Positions 1 to 7,882 of a DNA stretch of 64,000 nt are shown here, piece by piece. The stretch's first letter is position 1; each line of letters starts with the position of its first letter. The DNA comes from Clostridium moniliforme (GTDB taxonomy: Bacteria > Bacillota > Clostridia > Clostridiales > Clostridiaceae): positions 1 to 64,000 of the forward strand of contig NZ_JAGGJZ010000008.1 of NCBI RefSeq assembly GCF_017873235.1, read 5' to 3'. A program made the translations under genes and the position numbers. Under the pieces are notes generated by a model. That model saw only the letters and a program-made list of their open reading frames with translations, did not search any database and was not told where the DNA came from.

Positions 1-184
<184 letters not shown>

Positions 185-305
185 AAGTTTAATCTTACTC
201 TAAAACTTACTTTAATAAAAAGAATTGCTGGTTCTAAATGTATTTCTATATTCTGTTCAATTTTCAAAGACCATTTTATCTCGTCGCCCTCAAGCGACAT
301 GACTT

Positions 306-334
306 ATTATATATGGATTTTTGACACTTTTCGA
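306..334 (-). promoter_or_regulatory. Putative rRNA operon promoter
   Basis: On the minus strand a perfect -10 TATAAT (306-311) lies 17 bp from TCGAAA (329-334), a 4/6 match to the -35 consensus. It sits about 120 nt upstream of the 16S 5' end. The leader between them contains TCTTTGAAAATTGAACA (about 255-271), a block typical of clostridial rRNA leaders, next to a small GC-rich inverted repeat (TCGCTTGAGGGCGA, about 280-295). Other rrn promoters may lie further upstream. Confidence 0.45.
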
Positions 335-446
335 CTTTATTTTCCCTGTATGATTAATTTATATTTATATTTCTTTTGTTTTCTTATTATTACTATATTT
401 ATCTTATATTGATACACTAGGTATAGTTTGTGTGATAATTCTTGTA

Positions 447-977
447 TTATTCAACTTTTTTAACATTTTTTATAATTAATTTATATTTTTCTGCTAATAA
501 TTTATATTTTTCTAAAGTCTCATCTTTATTAAAAAACATAACAAATTTATAATCATAATTGCTCCATATAGTAATTTCATCATCTATAAAATAGAAAGTG
601 CTAAATAATATTCCCTTTAAAGATAACTTTATGAAGATATTTAAAATACTCTTGTCTTCAATTTGAAAATATATATCTTCACTATTAAAATTATTTTTTA
701 TATTATTAAGAATCCTTTTTTCCTCTTCTGTTACTTCTTTTAACATCCTACTAAATTCTTCATTAGTTAAAACATTTCCATAATAATCAACTATAAATCT
801 ATCATTCTCTTCATAAGCTTCATTTAGAAATTTAATAAAGTTATTTTCAATGTACTCAGCTTCACTAATGTTTTTATATGTAATTATTGCATTACTATAA
901 TTATTAAATCCCTCCATTATACTTTTAGGTCTTATATTAACCATATTGATAAAACTACCTTTACTTAAAGATCTCAT
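447..977 (-). CDS. Hypothetical protein, 176 aa
   Basis: I do not recognise this protein. It is soluble, acidic and lysine/asparagine-rich, with no signal peptide or membrane segment, and its predicted character is mixed alpha/beta. An ATG start at 977 is supported by GAAAGGAATTGTAAT just upstream. It is a single gene, transcribed toward the rRNA operon, with no clear terminator before the rrn promoter region. The middle part (about 60-100) is rich in E and K and probably helical; the C-terminal third has alternating hydrophobic residues suggesting strands. No catalytic motif was seen. Confidence 0.75.
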   Translation of the reverse strand: MRSLSKGSFINMVNIRPKSIMEGFNNYSNAIITYKNISEAEYIENNFIKFLNEAYEENDRFIVDYYGNVLTNEEFSRMLKEVTEEEKRILNNIKNNFNSEDIYFQIEDKSILNIFIKLSLKGILFSTFYFIDDEITIWSNYDYKFVMFFNKDETLEKYKLLAEKYKLIIKNVKKVE

Positions 978-1048
978 ATTACAATTCCTTTCTTAACTTA
1001 AAATTTCTATATAATTAAATATTATAATAATTATTTTTTATAAAAAGA

Positions 1049-1240
1049 AAAAGCTACTAACTTAAAATAGCTTAACATTTATCTTATCTTTATTATTGCT
1101 AAAGTTAATATAGTAATCAATATAAATATATCTGCAACTATTGATATAAATATCCTTGCAAGTAGTATCAATCTTGATAAAAATACAAAAATGTTATACT
1201 ATTTCTATATTATATGTAACACAATTATATGTAACACAAT
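1049..1240. other. Intergenic region upstream of crr: small hydrophobic frame and a 15-bp tandem repeat
   Basis: Two things stand out in the 300 bp before crr. First, TATATGTAACACAAT is repeated exactly twice in tandem (1211-1225, 1226-1240), just after the likely promoter. Second, the minus strand has an open frame of about 38 codons (about 1080-1200) encoding a very hydrophobic peptide ending LTLAIIKIR. It is followed by a hairpin (AAGCTA...TAGCTT, 1049-1073) and a T-run on the minus strand. The frame has no ATG and no ribosome-binding site, so I do not call it a gene; it could be a decayed small membrane peptide. Confidence 0.35.
1174..1202 (+). promoter_or_regulatory. Putative promoter of crr
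   Basis: TTGATA (1174-1179) and TACTAT (1197-1202) are 17 bp apart, about 80 bp upstream of the crr start. An overlapping TATACT (1195-1200) is a better -10 but gives a 15-bp spacer. No other candidate fits as well. Confidence 0.4.
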
Positions 1241-1249
1241 AATTAAAAT

Positions 1250-1263
1250 TTAAAACGTTTTAA
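1250..1263 (+). promoter_or_regulatory. Palindromic cre-like operator
   Basis: TTAAAACGTTTTAA is a perfect 14-bp palindrome with the central CG of CcpA catabolite-response elements. It ends directly before the ribosome-binding site of crr, a position where a bound repressor would block transcription. The outer positions differ from the TG...CA of the cre consensus, so CcpA control is an inference. Confidence 0.4.
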
Positions 1264-1281
1264 TTGAAAGGATTTGAAAAT

Positions 1282-1773
1282 ATGTTTGAATTTTTAAAGA
1301 AAAATAAAAGAAATAGCTCATTAAGTTTTGTTGCACCTGTTACCGGAAAAACTATTGATTTATCAGATATTCCAGATCCAGTATTTGCTCAAAAAATGGC
1401 TGGAGATGGATTAGGAATTGATTCAACAGGTGATGTTATTGTAGCTCCTTGTGATGGTGACTTAACTTTAGTATTTAAAACTAAGCATGCTTTTGCTATG
1501 ACTTTAGAAAACGATATCGAAATTCTTGTACATATAGGAATTGAAACTGTATCTCTTAATGGAGAAGGATTTGAGCAACTAGTTGAACAAGGAACAACTG
1601 TTAAGACTGGAACTCCTATTATAAAAATAGATAGAGAGTTTATTAAAAGCAAAGGTCTATCATTAGTTACTCCTGTTCTTATTACAAATCCTGATATTAC
1701 CAAATCAATAGACGCAAAAATAGGCATTGATGTTGTAGCAGGAGAAACTACAGTATTAGAATATAGTATCTAA
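1282..1773 (+). CDS. crr: PTS glucose-type IIA protein (single-domain)
   Basis: This is a stand-alone EIIA(Glc)-type phosphocarrier of 163 aa. It accepts phosphate from HPr and passes it to an IIBC permease for glucose-type sugars. The core shows the family pattern: FVAPVTGKTIDLSDIPDPVF near the N-terminus, the KTKHAFAM histidine (supporting) and the ILVHIGIET histidine (phosphorylated). The start is set at ATG 1282 by GAAAGGATTTGAAAAT; an upstream in-frame TTG at 1264 lacks a ribosome-binding site. No IIBC gene is nearby, so it must serve a permease elsewhere. A cre-like palindrome lies just upstream and a bidirectional terminator just downstream. Confidence 0.95.
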   Translation: MFEFLKKNKRNSSLSFVAPVTGKTIDLSDIPDPVFAQKMAGDGLGIDSTGDVIVAPCDGDLTLVFKTKHAFAMTLENDIEILVHIGIETVSLNGEGFEQLVEQGTTVKTGTPIIKIDREFIKSKGLSLVTPVLITNPDITKSIDAKIGIDVVAGETTVLEYSI

Positions 1774-1778
1774 AAAAT

Positions 1779-1822
1779 AAAAAGGAATTGTATTATATAA
1801 AATTCTAATACAATTCCTTTTT
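1779..1822. terminator. Bidirectional terminator between crr and the LPSTG adhesin gene
   Basis: A 17-bp perfect stem (AAAAAGGAATTGTATTA and its complement, 1779-1795 and 1806-1822) has A-runs on one side and T-runs on the other, so it can end transcription from both converging genes. Confidence 0.9.
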
Positions 1823-1827
1823 AATTA

Positions 1828-4035
1828 TTATTTTTCTTTTTTGTTATTTTTTTGTTTTAATAGGATAATAGCAACTCCTAATATTATTAGCCCACTTCCT
1901 ATTAACATATATTTAGAAAAATCTTTCCCAGTGCTTGGTAATTCTAATTTATCATTTTTTATGTCATCTTTTTTATATAAGCCTAATTTTAAGCTTTTAT
2001 TATTTTCTCCTGATACCAATATAATTTTCTTACTTTTATATTCTTTATTTTTATTATTTTTTAGATTAGTTACTCCAAAGTTTGATGGTACTTGAAATAA
2101 TGTATAGTATTCCCCTGGCTCTAAATTATTAAAGCTATATCTTCCATCTTTATCTGTGTTAGCTATTGAAATAAGTTTTCCATTTCCATCACAAAGTAAT
2201 ACATTAATACCTTCTATTCCTTCTTCGCCTTCATCTTCTTTTTCATTTCTATTTTTATCATTCCAAACTCTACTACTAATCTTTCCAGCCTTAACAATAC
2301 CAGCACTTACTGTATTATTGGAACTAAAGTTATTAACATTAATATTTTCACTAAATCCACCAGTATTAACATTACTAAAGTTTTCATTTATATTTGTATT
2401 TTGTTTAGTAAAATTACTATAACCATTAGGTAGTATAACATTAACCTTATATTTACCTTTAGGTAATTGTTTAAAATATACTCTTCCATTTTTATCTGTA
2501 GTTTTTTCTCCTACCTTATTTCCAAATATATCTTTAACTTCATCTCCATTAGAATTAAGTAATTTAACTCTTATTCCCTTGCAAAATTTTTCATTATTAT
2601 CTTTTATTCCATTGTAATTACTATCCTCAAAAACTTTCGCACTCACTTCTCCAAAAAAGGTCATACCTGCATTTAAATTACTATATAATTGTCCTTTACC
2701 TATATATACAGTATTTGATATTCCTCTTCTGTTTACTGAGCTTTTATTTTCACTATCAGTATCTACTTTTGGTGAAAAATAATTGTATTCTATTGGTTTT
2801 ATAACTTTAATAAAATATCTACCTGGTAATAAGTTATTAAATTCATATAATCCATTGCTGTCAGTTATAGTTGTTTTTATTAATTGTCCATCTTCTGAAA
2901 ATAATTTAACTTCAACATTACTTATTCCGTTTTCATCTTTATCTTTTATTCCATTATAATTTTTATCTTCAAAAACTCTACTTTTTATTTTTGCTTTATG
3001 AAAGGCTCCATCAATATCCTTTTTATTATCTCCTGAAAGTAATGAGTATATCTTTGTTTCTCCTGCATCATTTATTATACTACTATCACTATTAACATTT
3101 AATGTTGGCATGTATATATCTGTTGGTGATATAAATTTTAATTTATATTCTCCTGGTAAAAGATTATTAAAAGTGTAATATCCATTTTCATTTGTTTTTG
3201 TTTTATGTACTAATTTTCCATCTTTATATAAGTTAACAGTAACTCCTGAAATACCATATTCACCTTCATCATGTTTTCCATTCCAATTAGTATCATTCCA
3301 AACATAATCACCTATGCTTATAGGTTTTAGAAGTCCAGCATCAATACTATAATCATTTTTTCCTTTATTTAGTTCTATTTTTGAACTTATTCCATTATCA
3401 TTAAAGTTACTATCAATGTTAGTATCTTCACTACTTTCTTGCTTTGTAAATAATTTATAATCATCAAATAAAAGAACTTTTACATAGTAAACTCCTTCAC
3501 CTAAATTTTCAAAAATGTATCTTCCAAAATAGTCTGTATCAGTCTTTCTAATAACATTCTTATTTTCATCTAAAAGTTCTACTATTGCACTTCTAACTAA
3601 TGATTCATTGTCCTGTTGTATTCCATCTCCATTTAAGTCATTCCAAACCTTTCCTCCTACTGAAGAAAGATCATTATTATTTTCATTTTCTTGAACTTCA
3701 TCTTTATTAATTTTATTTTTTAAAATGCTATTTTTTAGTATTTCTTTATATTCCCCTATTGTTATTGGTGTATTTTTTGATAAACTCATCTTTTGTTTTT
3801 CGTTCATTTCCGGTGCAATTTGTCCTTTGTTTTCATTTAAGTATGGAAATTTATAATATAAATCTTTACTAGTATCTAATTCATTATTTTCTTCTTCTAA
3901 ATCATTTTTTGAATTATTATTACTATTATTATCTGCATATGCATAATTAGTTCCTTTTATAGGAAGGAACTGTAATGTTACGGTGGTAACTATAAGTAAA
4001 CTTAACCACCTTACAATATCTTTATACTTTCTCAT
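1828..4035 (-). CDS. LPSTG-anchored surface adhesin with SdrD B-like repeats
   Basis: This is a cell-wall surface protein of 735 aa. It has an N-terminal signal peptide (basic RKYKDIVR, hydrophobic core, then TNYAYA), an N/E-rich spacer, five B-type repeats of about 110 aa (starting near 125, 240, 350, 460 and 585), and a C-terminal sorting signal LPSTGK with a hydrophobic segment and KKEK tail. Each repeat starts with VWND/VFED followed by a DxNxNGxxDxxE calcium-loop-like motif and ends with a F(N/K)LLPGxYxLK strand, as in SdrD/Cna-B folds. The ATG at 4035 is preferred because AAGGTGAT lies 9 nt upstream; the GTG at 4047 overlaps that site. It is co-transcribed behind a class D sortase gene, the likely anchoring enzyme. 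The ligand is unknown. Confidence 0.88.
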   Translation of the reverse strand: MRKYKDIVRWLSLLIVTTVTLQFLPIKGTNYAYADNNSNNNSKNDLEEENNELDTSKDLYYKFPYLNENKGQIAPEMNEKQKMSLSKNTPITIGEYKEILKNSILKNKINKDEVQENENNNDLSSVGGKVWNDLNGDGIQQDNESLVRSAIVELLDENKNVIRKTDTDYFGRYIFENLGEGVYYVKVLLFDDYKLFTKQESSEDTNIDSNFNDNGISSKIELNKGKNDYSIDAGLLKPISIGDYVWNDTNWNGKHDEGEYGISGVTVNLYKDGKLVHKTKTNENGYYTFNNLLPGEYKLKFISPTDIYMPTLNVNSDSSIINDAGETKIYSLLSGDNKKDIDGAFHKAKIKSRVFEDKNYNGIKDKDENGISNVEVKLFSEDGQLIKTTITDSNGLYEFNNLLPGRYFIKVIKPIEYNYFSPKVDTDSENKSSVNRRGISNTVYIGKGQLYSNLNAGMTFFGEVSAKVFEDSNYNGIKDNNEKFCKGIRVKLLNSNGDEVKDIFGNKVGEKTTDKNGRVYFKQLPKGKYKVNVILPNGYSNFTKQNTNINENFSNVNTGGFSENINVNNFSSNNTVSAGIVKAGKISSRVWNDKNRNEKEDEGEEGIEGINVLLCDGNGKLISIANTDKDGRYSFNNLEPGEYYTLFQVPSNFGVTNLKNNKNKEYKSKKIILVSGENNKSLKLGLYKKDDIKNDKLELPSTGKDFSKYMLIGSGLIILGVAIILLKQKNNKKEK

Positions 4036-4063
4036 ACTATTTATCACCTTGTTTTTCCTATTT

Positions 4064-4708
4064 TTATTTAATTAAATCGAGTTTAACTATAAATCTATCA
4101 GGTGCAGGTCCAACATATCTAAAAGGATAACAAGTTACTAAAGTAAGGCTTGGTCTTTTTTCCTGCGCAAGAATTGATTCATTATCTGGTTTTGTAACAT
4201 ACGTCTTTTTAACTTTAAATTTGTAAGTATTGTTTAAACTTTGAACTTCAACTTCATCTCCAACCTTTATATTTTCTAAAAATCCAAAGGTTGTTTCTCT
4301 ATGACCTAATATAACTGCTGTACCATTATCTCCTGGATATATTCCATTATCATAAAGTGTAGCACCACCTCTTAGGTTTTCTTCTGTAGCTCCCATAAGT
4401 ATTGGTATTTGCTCTCCTGTTTTTACAACAATTATTTTACCTATTATGCTTTTTCCGTCTACTTTAACAACAGGATATTTATTTTTTTTCTTATTCTTAT
4501 TACTACTATCTGGTTTTTTAGCTACTTCACTTTTTCTTTGCTTATCCCACTGATTTATATTTTTTGATATATCCATTTTATCTAATCCTATTTCAATAAA
4601 TGGATGTGCAATTAAAATTACGCCTCCTAAAATACATATAATCCCCAAAATAGTAATTAGCTTATTTCTTTTTTTACCCACTTTTGCTGTACCATCTTTT
4701 TTTCTCAT
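4064..4708 (-). CDS. srtD: Class D sortase
   Basis: This is a membrane-anchored transpeptidase (214 aa) with a basic N-terminus, one transmembrane helix (about residues 18-38), a lysine-rich linker and a sortase domain. Catalytic residues are visible in order: His in LGHRETTFG, Cys in LVTCYPF and Arg in APDRFIV. The TLxTC context and short length fit class D. The start ATG follows AGGAGTGTTAGT. It lies 28 bp upstream of the LPSTG adhesin gene, so the two probably form a dedicated substrate-enzyme pair. The subclass (D versus E) is judged from motifs only. Confidence 0.9.
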   Translation of the reverse strand: MRKKDGTAKVGKKRNKLITILGIICILGGVILIAHPFIEIGLDKMDISKNINQWDKQRKSEVAKKPDSSNKNKKKNKYPVVKVDGKSIIGKIIVVKTGEQIPILMGATEENLRGGATLYDNGIYPGDNGTAVILGHRETTFGFLENIKVGDEVEVQSLNNTYKFKVKKTYVTKPDNESILAQEKRPSLTLVTCYPFRYVGPAPDRFIVKLDLIK

Positions 4709-4759
4709 ACTAACACTCCTGTAAATAGCATTATTATATAATAAGTCTTGTTAATTTCT

Positions 4760-5692
4760 TTATTTTTTTATTTTGTAATATGTTATATGATCCTGCCATA
4801 TACCATTTATAAAAAGATATTTCTCATTTATCCCTAATTGTTTAAATCCAGTTCCTAATAATACTCCTTTAGATCTTTCATTTTCTAATAAAACTGATGC
4901 TTCAACTCTATGAAGATCCAAATCTTTAAAAGCATAATTTACTACTAAATTAACTGCTTCTTTCATATATCCTCTACCTTGATAGTCTTCATCCATAGAA
5001 TAACCTAATATTCCACTTTTGAAAACTCCATAAACTATGTTTGATAATCTAACTTTTCCTATTATGATATCATCCTTTATAATTGCTAAATCTATTGAAG
5101 TTCCATTTAAAAATTGTTTATAACTTTCATTTAATAAATTTCTTTGACATTCTATTGTAAAAAATTCATTATCTCTTGTAGGTTCAAACTTTTCTAAATG
5201 CTTCTTATTTTTAGTATAGTATAATAATAAACCTTCTGCATCATTAGGAGTTAAATTCCTTAAAATTATATTTTCTCCTTTTAATTGTATCATTGGTGCA
5301 CAATTTTTATATCTATAGTCTTCTCTATTTATTCCTAATATAAATTCATCTTTATAAATTCCATTTAAAAAAATATTATCTGATAATATACCTTCTAATA
5401 TAAATCCTAAATCAAGAAAAGGTGCAAGATTAATTCCCTCACTAACCTTTATATTGACTTTAAAAATATTTTTATCTTTAAATGTTGCCATTAATACAAG
5501 TTCTAATGTTTCTCTTAATAGCTTATAATCATTTTCTCTATAGAATTTAAAATCAATTGTACATCTTTTATTAGTTATATCTAATTCTTCTATTGAAAAC
5601 CTACCTATACTTATATTGTTTTTATCTTTTATAAGATACTCATTTGTACTACCTTTATTTAAAGATATATTTATATTATTATTTGATGACAT
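4760..5692 (-). CDS. Double-domain GNAT acetyltransferase
   Basis: The 310-aa protein has two GNAT-like halves. The C-terminal half (about 133-310) is of the RimJ/RimL type: it begins IQLKGENIILRNLTPNDAEG, has the acetyl-CoA loop YQGRGYMKEA and then the VEASVLLENERS and GFKQLG strands. The N-terminal half resembles the same fold but has no clear Q/RxxGxG/A loop, so it is probably degenerate. The family acetylates protein N-termini, antibiotics or small molecules; the substrate here is unknown. AGGAGAATTTAAT supports the start. It is not obviously operonic with the sortase gene 50 bp downstream. Confidence 0.82.
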   Translation of the reverse strand: MSSNNNINISLNKGSTNEYLIKDKNNISIGRFSIEELDITNKRCTIDFKFYRENDYKLLRETLELVLMATFKDKNIFKVNIKVSEGINLAPFLDLGFILEGILSDNIFLNGIYKDEFILGINREDYRYKNCAPMIQLKGENIILRNLTPNDAEGLLLYYTKNKKHLEKFEPTRDNEFFTIECQRNLLNESYKQFLNGTSIDLAIIKDDIIIGKVRLSNIVYGVFKSGILGYSMDEDYQGRGYMKEAVNLVVNYAFKDLDLHRVEASVLLENERSKGVLLGTGFKQLGINEKYLFINGIWQDHITYYKIKK

Positions 5693-5832
5693 ATTAAATT
5701 CTCCTAAAATTTTAGTCTTATAACAATATTATATAGTATCATCTAGTGTTTACAAGGTATAAGTATTGATATTTATAAATAAAATATCTACTTTTTATTT
5801 ATATAACATGAACTTATTTTTATTAAATAAAA

Positions 5833-5853
5833 AGTGCCGACAAAGTCGACACT
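5833..5853 (-). terminator. Intrinsic terminator (minus strand)
   Basis: On the minus strand AGTGTCGAC-TTT-GTCGGCACT is followed by TTTTTATTT. It ends transcripts coming from tcdA or from a separate transcript in the 5855-6110 interval. If tcdA stops here its 3' UTR is about 260 nt, unusually long. Confidence 0.75.
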
Positions 5854-5932
5854 ATAATGAACTATAAATATATATTATATTTTTTTATTTATTTCAATTA
5901 CTTAATTATATGTTTTATAGTTTATATATTTT

Positions 5933-6107
5933 TATGGATAACTTTAAAGTTATCCCCAATTTTATCAACATGTTGTTGATAACTTTTATTCAAGATACTA
6001 CATATTGTATTTTGTATGCTGTTATATATTATATTTTTTTGACTAAGTAAATCGACAATAGTCAAAATTTATCTTTTTTTAAATGTAATTCTTAAAAGTT
6101 ATCCACA
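5933..6107. other. Cluster of DnaA-box-like 9-mers inside inverted repeats
   Basis: Five matches to the DnaA box (TTATCCACA) fall within 175 bp of non-coding DNA: TATGGATAA (5933-5941), TTATCCCCA (5950-5958), TTATCAACA (5962-5970), TGTTGATAA (5974-5982) and the perfect TTATCCACA (6099-6107). The first two lie in an exact 20-bp palindrome (5936-5955); the next two form a second inverted repeat (5962-5982). A further inverted repeat TTGACTA...TAGTCAA lies near 6040-6066. There is no dnaA or dnaN here, so this is not an obvious oriC; a DnaA-binding or titration site is the inference. Confidence 0.45.
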
Positions 6108-6111
6108 ATAA

Positions 6112-6876
6112 TTATTTATTGTTCATTCCAATTATATCTTTTATAACTTCTCCCCCAATTATCATACCTGCAACTGAAGGTACAAAAGGCATACTACCTG
6201 GAGTTTGTCTTTTTACTATATTTATTTTTCCATTATCTTCTGAAACTTCTTTCTTCTCTTCACTAACTTCCTCTGGAGCATTTGGTTTTACTGGAAGTTC
6301 TTCTGAATAAACTACTTTAAGTTTTTTAACTCCTCTATTTTTAAGTTCCCTTCTCATTACTTTTGCAAGAGGACATACTTTTGTTTTAAATACATCACTT
6401 ACTTTAAATTGAGTTGGATCAAACTTATTTCCTGTTCCCATTGAACTTATTATTTTTATATCATTTTCATAGCAATACTTTGCAATAGCAATTTTTGCAG
6501 TTACTGTATCAATTGCATCTACAACATAGTCTACATCATCATCTATAAAATCTTTAATATTATCTGGCGTAACAAAAGTTTGATGAGTTATTACATTGCA
6601 ATCTTTATTTATACTTAAAATTCTTTCCTTCATAACATCAACTTTAACTTTATCTACAGTATTATAGTTTGCATGTATTTGTCTGTTTAAATTACTAATT
6701 GATACTGTATCATTGTCAATTAGAACTAAAGTTCCAACACCAGCTCTAGCTAACGCTTCAACAGTAAAGCTACCAACTCCACCAACTCCAAATACAACTA
6801 CTTTCACTTTTTTTAATTTATCTAAACCTTCTTTTCCTATCAAGAGTTCAATTCTTGATAATGAATGTTCTGTCAT
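6112..6876 (-). CDS. tcdA: tRNA threonylcarbamoyladenosine dehydratase (TcdA/CsdL)
   Basis: This is a ThiF/E1-like ATP-dependent enzyme of 254 aa. It cyclises t6A37 in ANN-decoding tRNAs to ct6A. The nucleotide-binding motif GVGGVGSFTVEALARAGVG (about 30-48) is followed by LIDNDTVSISNLNRQI, the Arg-finger block, and by VDAIDTVTAKIAI. The C-terminal PGSMPFVPSVAGMIIGGEV is characteristic of TcdA. A lysine/glutamate-rich insertion lies around 205-220. The ATG is preceded by AGGAGAGGAAAAATA. It appears to be a single gene, ending against the DnaA-box-like region. Confidence 0.92.
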   Translation of the reverse strand: MTEHSLSRIELLIGKEGLDKLKKVKVVVFGVGGVGSFTVEALARAGVGTLVLIDNDTVSISNLNRQIHANYNTVDKVKVDVMKERILSINKDCNVITHQTFVTPDNIKDFIDDDVDYVVDAIDTVTAKIAIAKYCYENDIKIISSMGTGNKFDPTQFKVSDVFKTKVCPLAKVMRRELKNRGVKKLKVVYSEELPVKPNAPEEVSEEKKEVSEDNGKINIVKRQTPGSMPFVPSVAGMIIGGEVIKDIIGMNNK

Positions 6877-7000
6877 TATTTTTCCTCTCCTTTTGTAAAA
6901 AATATTTATATATATTTTATTTTATATTATTAGGTTATACAAGAAATTTATTTAACCATAATATTCCCTACATCTTATAAAATAATAAGTTTTGCTTTGG

Positions 7001-7052
7001 TTTACTAAAATATTAATTAACATTATAATGATAGTTAGGTATTATAACCTAA
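7001..7052 (+). promoter_or_regulatory. Promoter and small inverted repeat upstream of mtnN
   Basis: TTTACT (7001-7006) and a perfect TATAAT (7024-7029) are 17 bp apart. Directly downstream, TTAGGT-ATTATA-ACCTAA (about 7035-7052) forms a small inverted repeat followed by TTTTTG, at the expected transcript start. It could be an operator or a weak attenuator. Confidence 0.55.
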
Positions 7053-7076
7053 TTTTTGTTATGGAGGATTGTGTTT

Positions 7077-7769
7077 ATGATAATTGGAATAATAAGTGCA
7101 ATGGATGAAGAATTAGCAATTCTTTTAAAAGATATGGATGTTGAAGATAAAAAAGTTAAAGCTAATATGACTTTTCATAAAGGTAAGCTTTGGGGCAAGG
7201 ATGTTGTTGCTGTAGTTTCTGGAATAGGTAAAGTTAATGCAGCAGTTTGTACTCAAATACTTATATCAGAATATAAGGTTAATAAAGTTATTAACGTTGG
7301 AGTTGCTGGTGGTATTGGAATGGATATATACCCAGGAGATGTTGTTATAGCTGAAAATTTAGTTCAATATGATATGGATACAACAGTATTTGGTGATAGA
7401 CATGGTCAAATACCAAGATTAGATACTTTTGATTTTGTATGTGATAATGAATTAGTTAAAGTTTCTAAAGAAGCTTGTAATGAAATTGATAGTTTTAATA
7501 CTTTCTCTGGAAGAATTGTATCTGGAGATCAATTTGTTGCAAGTATTGAAAAAATTAAGTGGCTTGAAGAAGAATTTAATGCTAAGGCTGTTGAAATGGA
7601 AGGAGCAAGTATTGCTCACGTTTGCTATTTAAACCATATTCCTTTTGTAGTAATAAGATCTATTTCTGATAATGCTAATAATGGGGCTCATATGGATTAT
7701 GAGAAGTTTACTCCAATTGGTGTTAAAAACTCAACAACAATTCTTAAAAAAATGATAGAGAAGCTATAA
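7077..7769 (+). CDS. mtnN: 5'-methylthioadenosine/S-adenosylhomocysteine nucleosidase
   Basis: This enzyme cleaves adenine from MTA and SAH in methionine salvage and the AI-2/methyl cycle. The 230-aa protein starts MIIGIISAMDEE, shows VVSGIGKVNAA, NVGVAGGI, the VEMEGASIAHVC block with the catalytic and ribose-binding glutamates, and RSISDNAN with the catalytic Asp near the C-terminus. The ATG at 7077 has GGAGG 8 nt upstream; the longer frame starting at 7056 has none. It is monocistronic, with its own promoter and a perfect palindromic terminator. Confidence 0.96.
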   Translation: MIIGIISAMDEELAILLKDMDVEDKKVKANMTFHKGKLWGKDVVAVVSGIGKVNAAVCTQILISEYKVNKVINVGVAGGIGMDIYPGDVVIAENLVQYDMDTTVFGDRHGQIPRLDTFDFVCDNELVKVSKEACNEIDSFNTFSGRIVSGDQFVASIEKIKWLEEEFNAKAVEMEGASIAHVCYLNHIPFVVIRSISDNANNGAHMDYEKFTPIGVKNSTTILKKMIEKL

Positions 7770-7774
7770 AATAT

Positions 7775-7810
7775 AAAATGACTTTATCTTTATAAAGATA
7801 AAGTCATTTT
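7775..7810. terminator. Bidirectional terminator after mtnN
   Basis: A 36-nt perfect palindrome (AAAATGACTTTATCTTTA and its complement) lies between mtnN (+) and the ABC exporter gene (-). Confidence 0.9.
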
Positions 7811-7882
7811 ATATTTAAATTTTATATCTCCACATACCATTTCTTTTGAGAATTAAACATCTCCTCATATTTTCCTTTATTT

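Noticed and set aside
1389..1727. 112-codon minus-strand frame opposite crr
   Set aside because: Exact shadow of the conserved EIIA coding sequence; no start signals.
5933..6107. Chromosomal origin (oriC)
   Set aside because: DnaA-box-like sites are present but dnaA, dnaN and an AT-rich unwinding region in the usual layout are not; dnaX-recR is normally some distance from oriC in clostridia.
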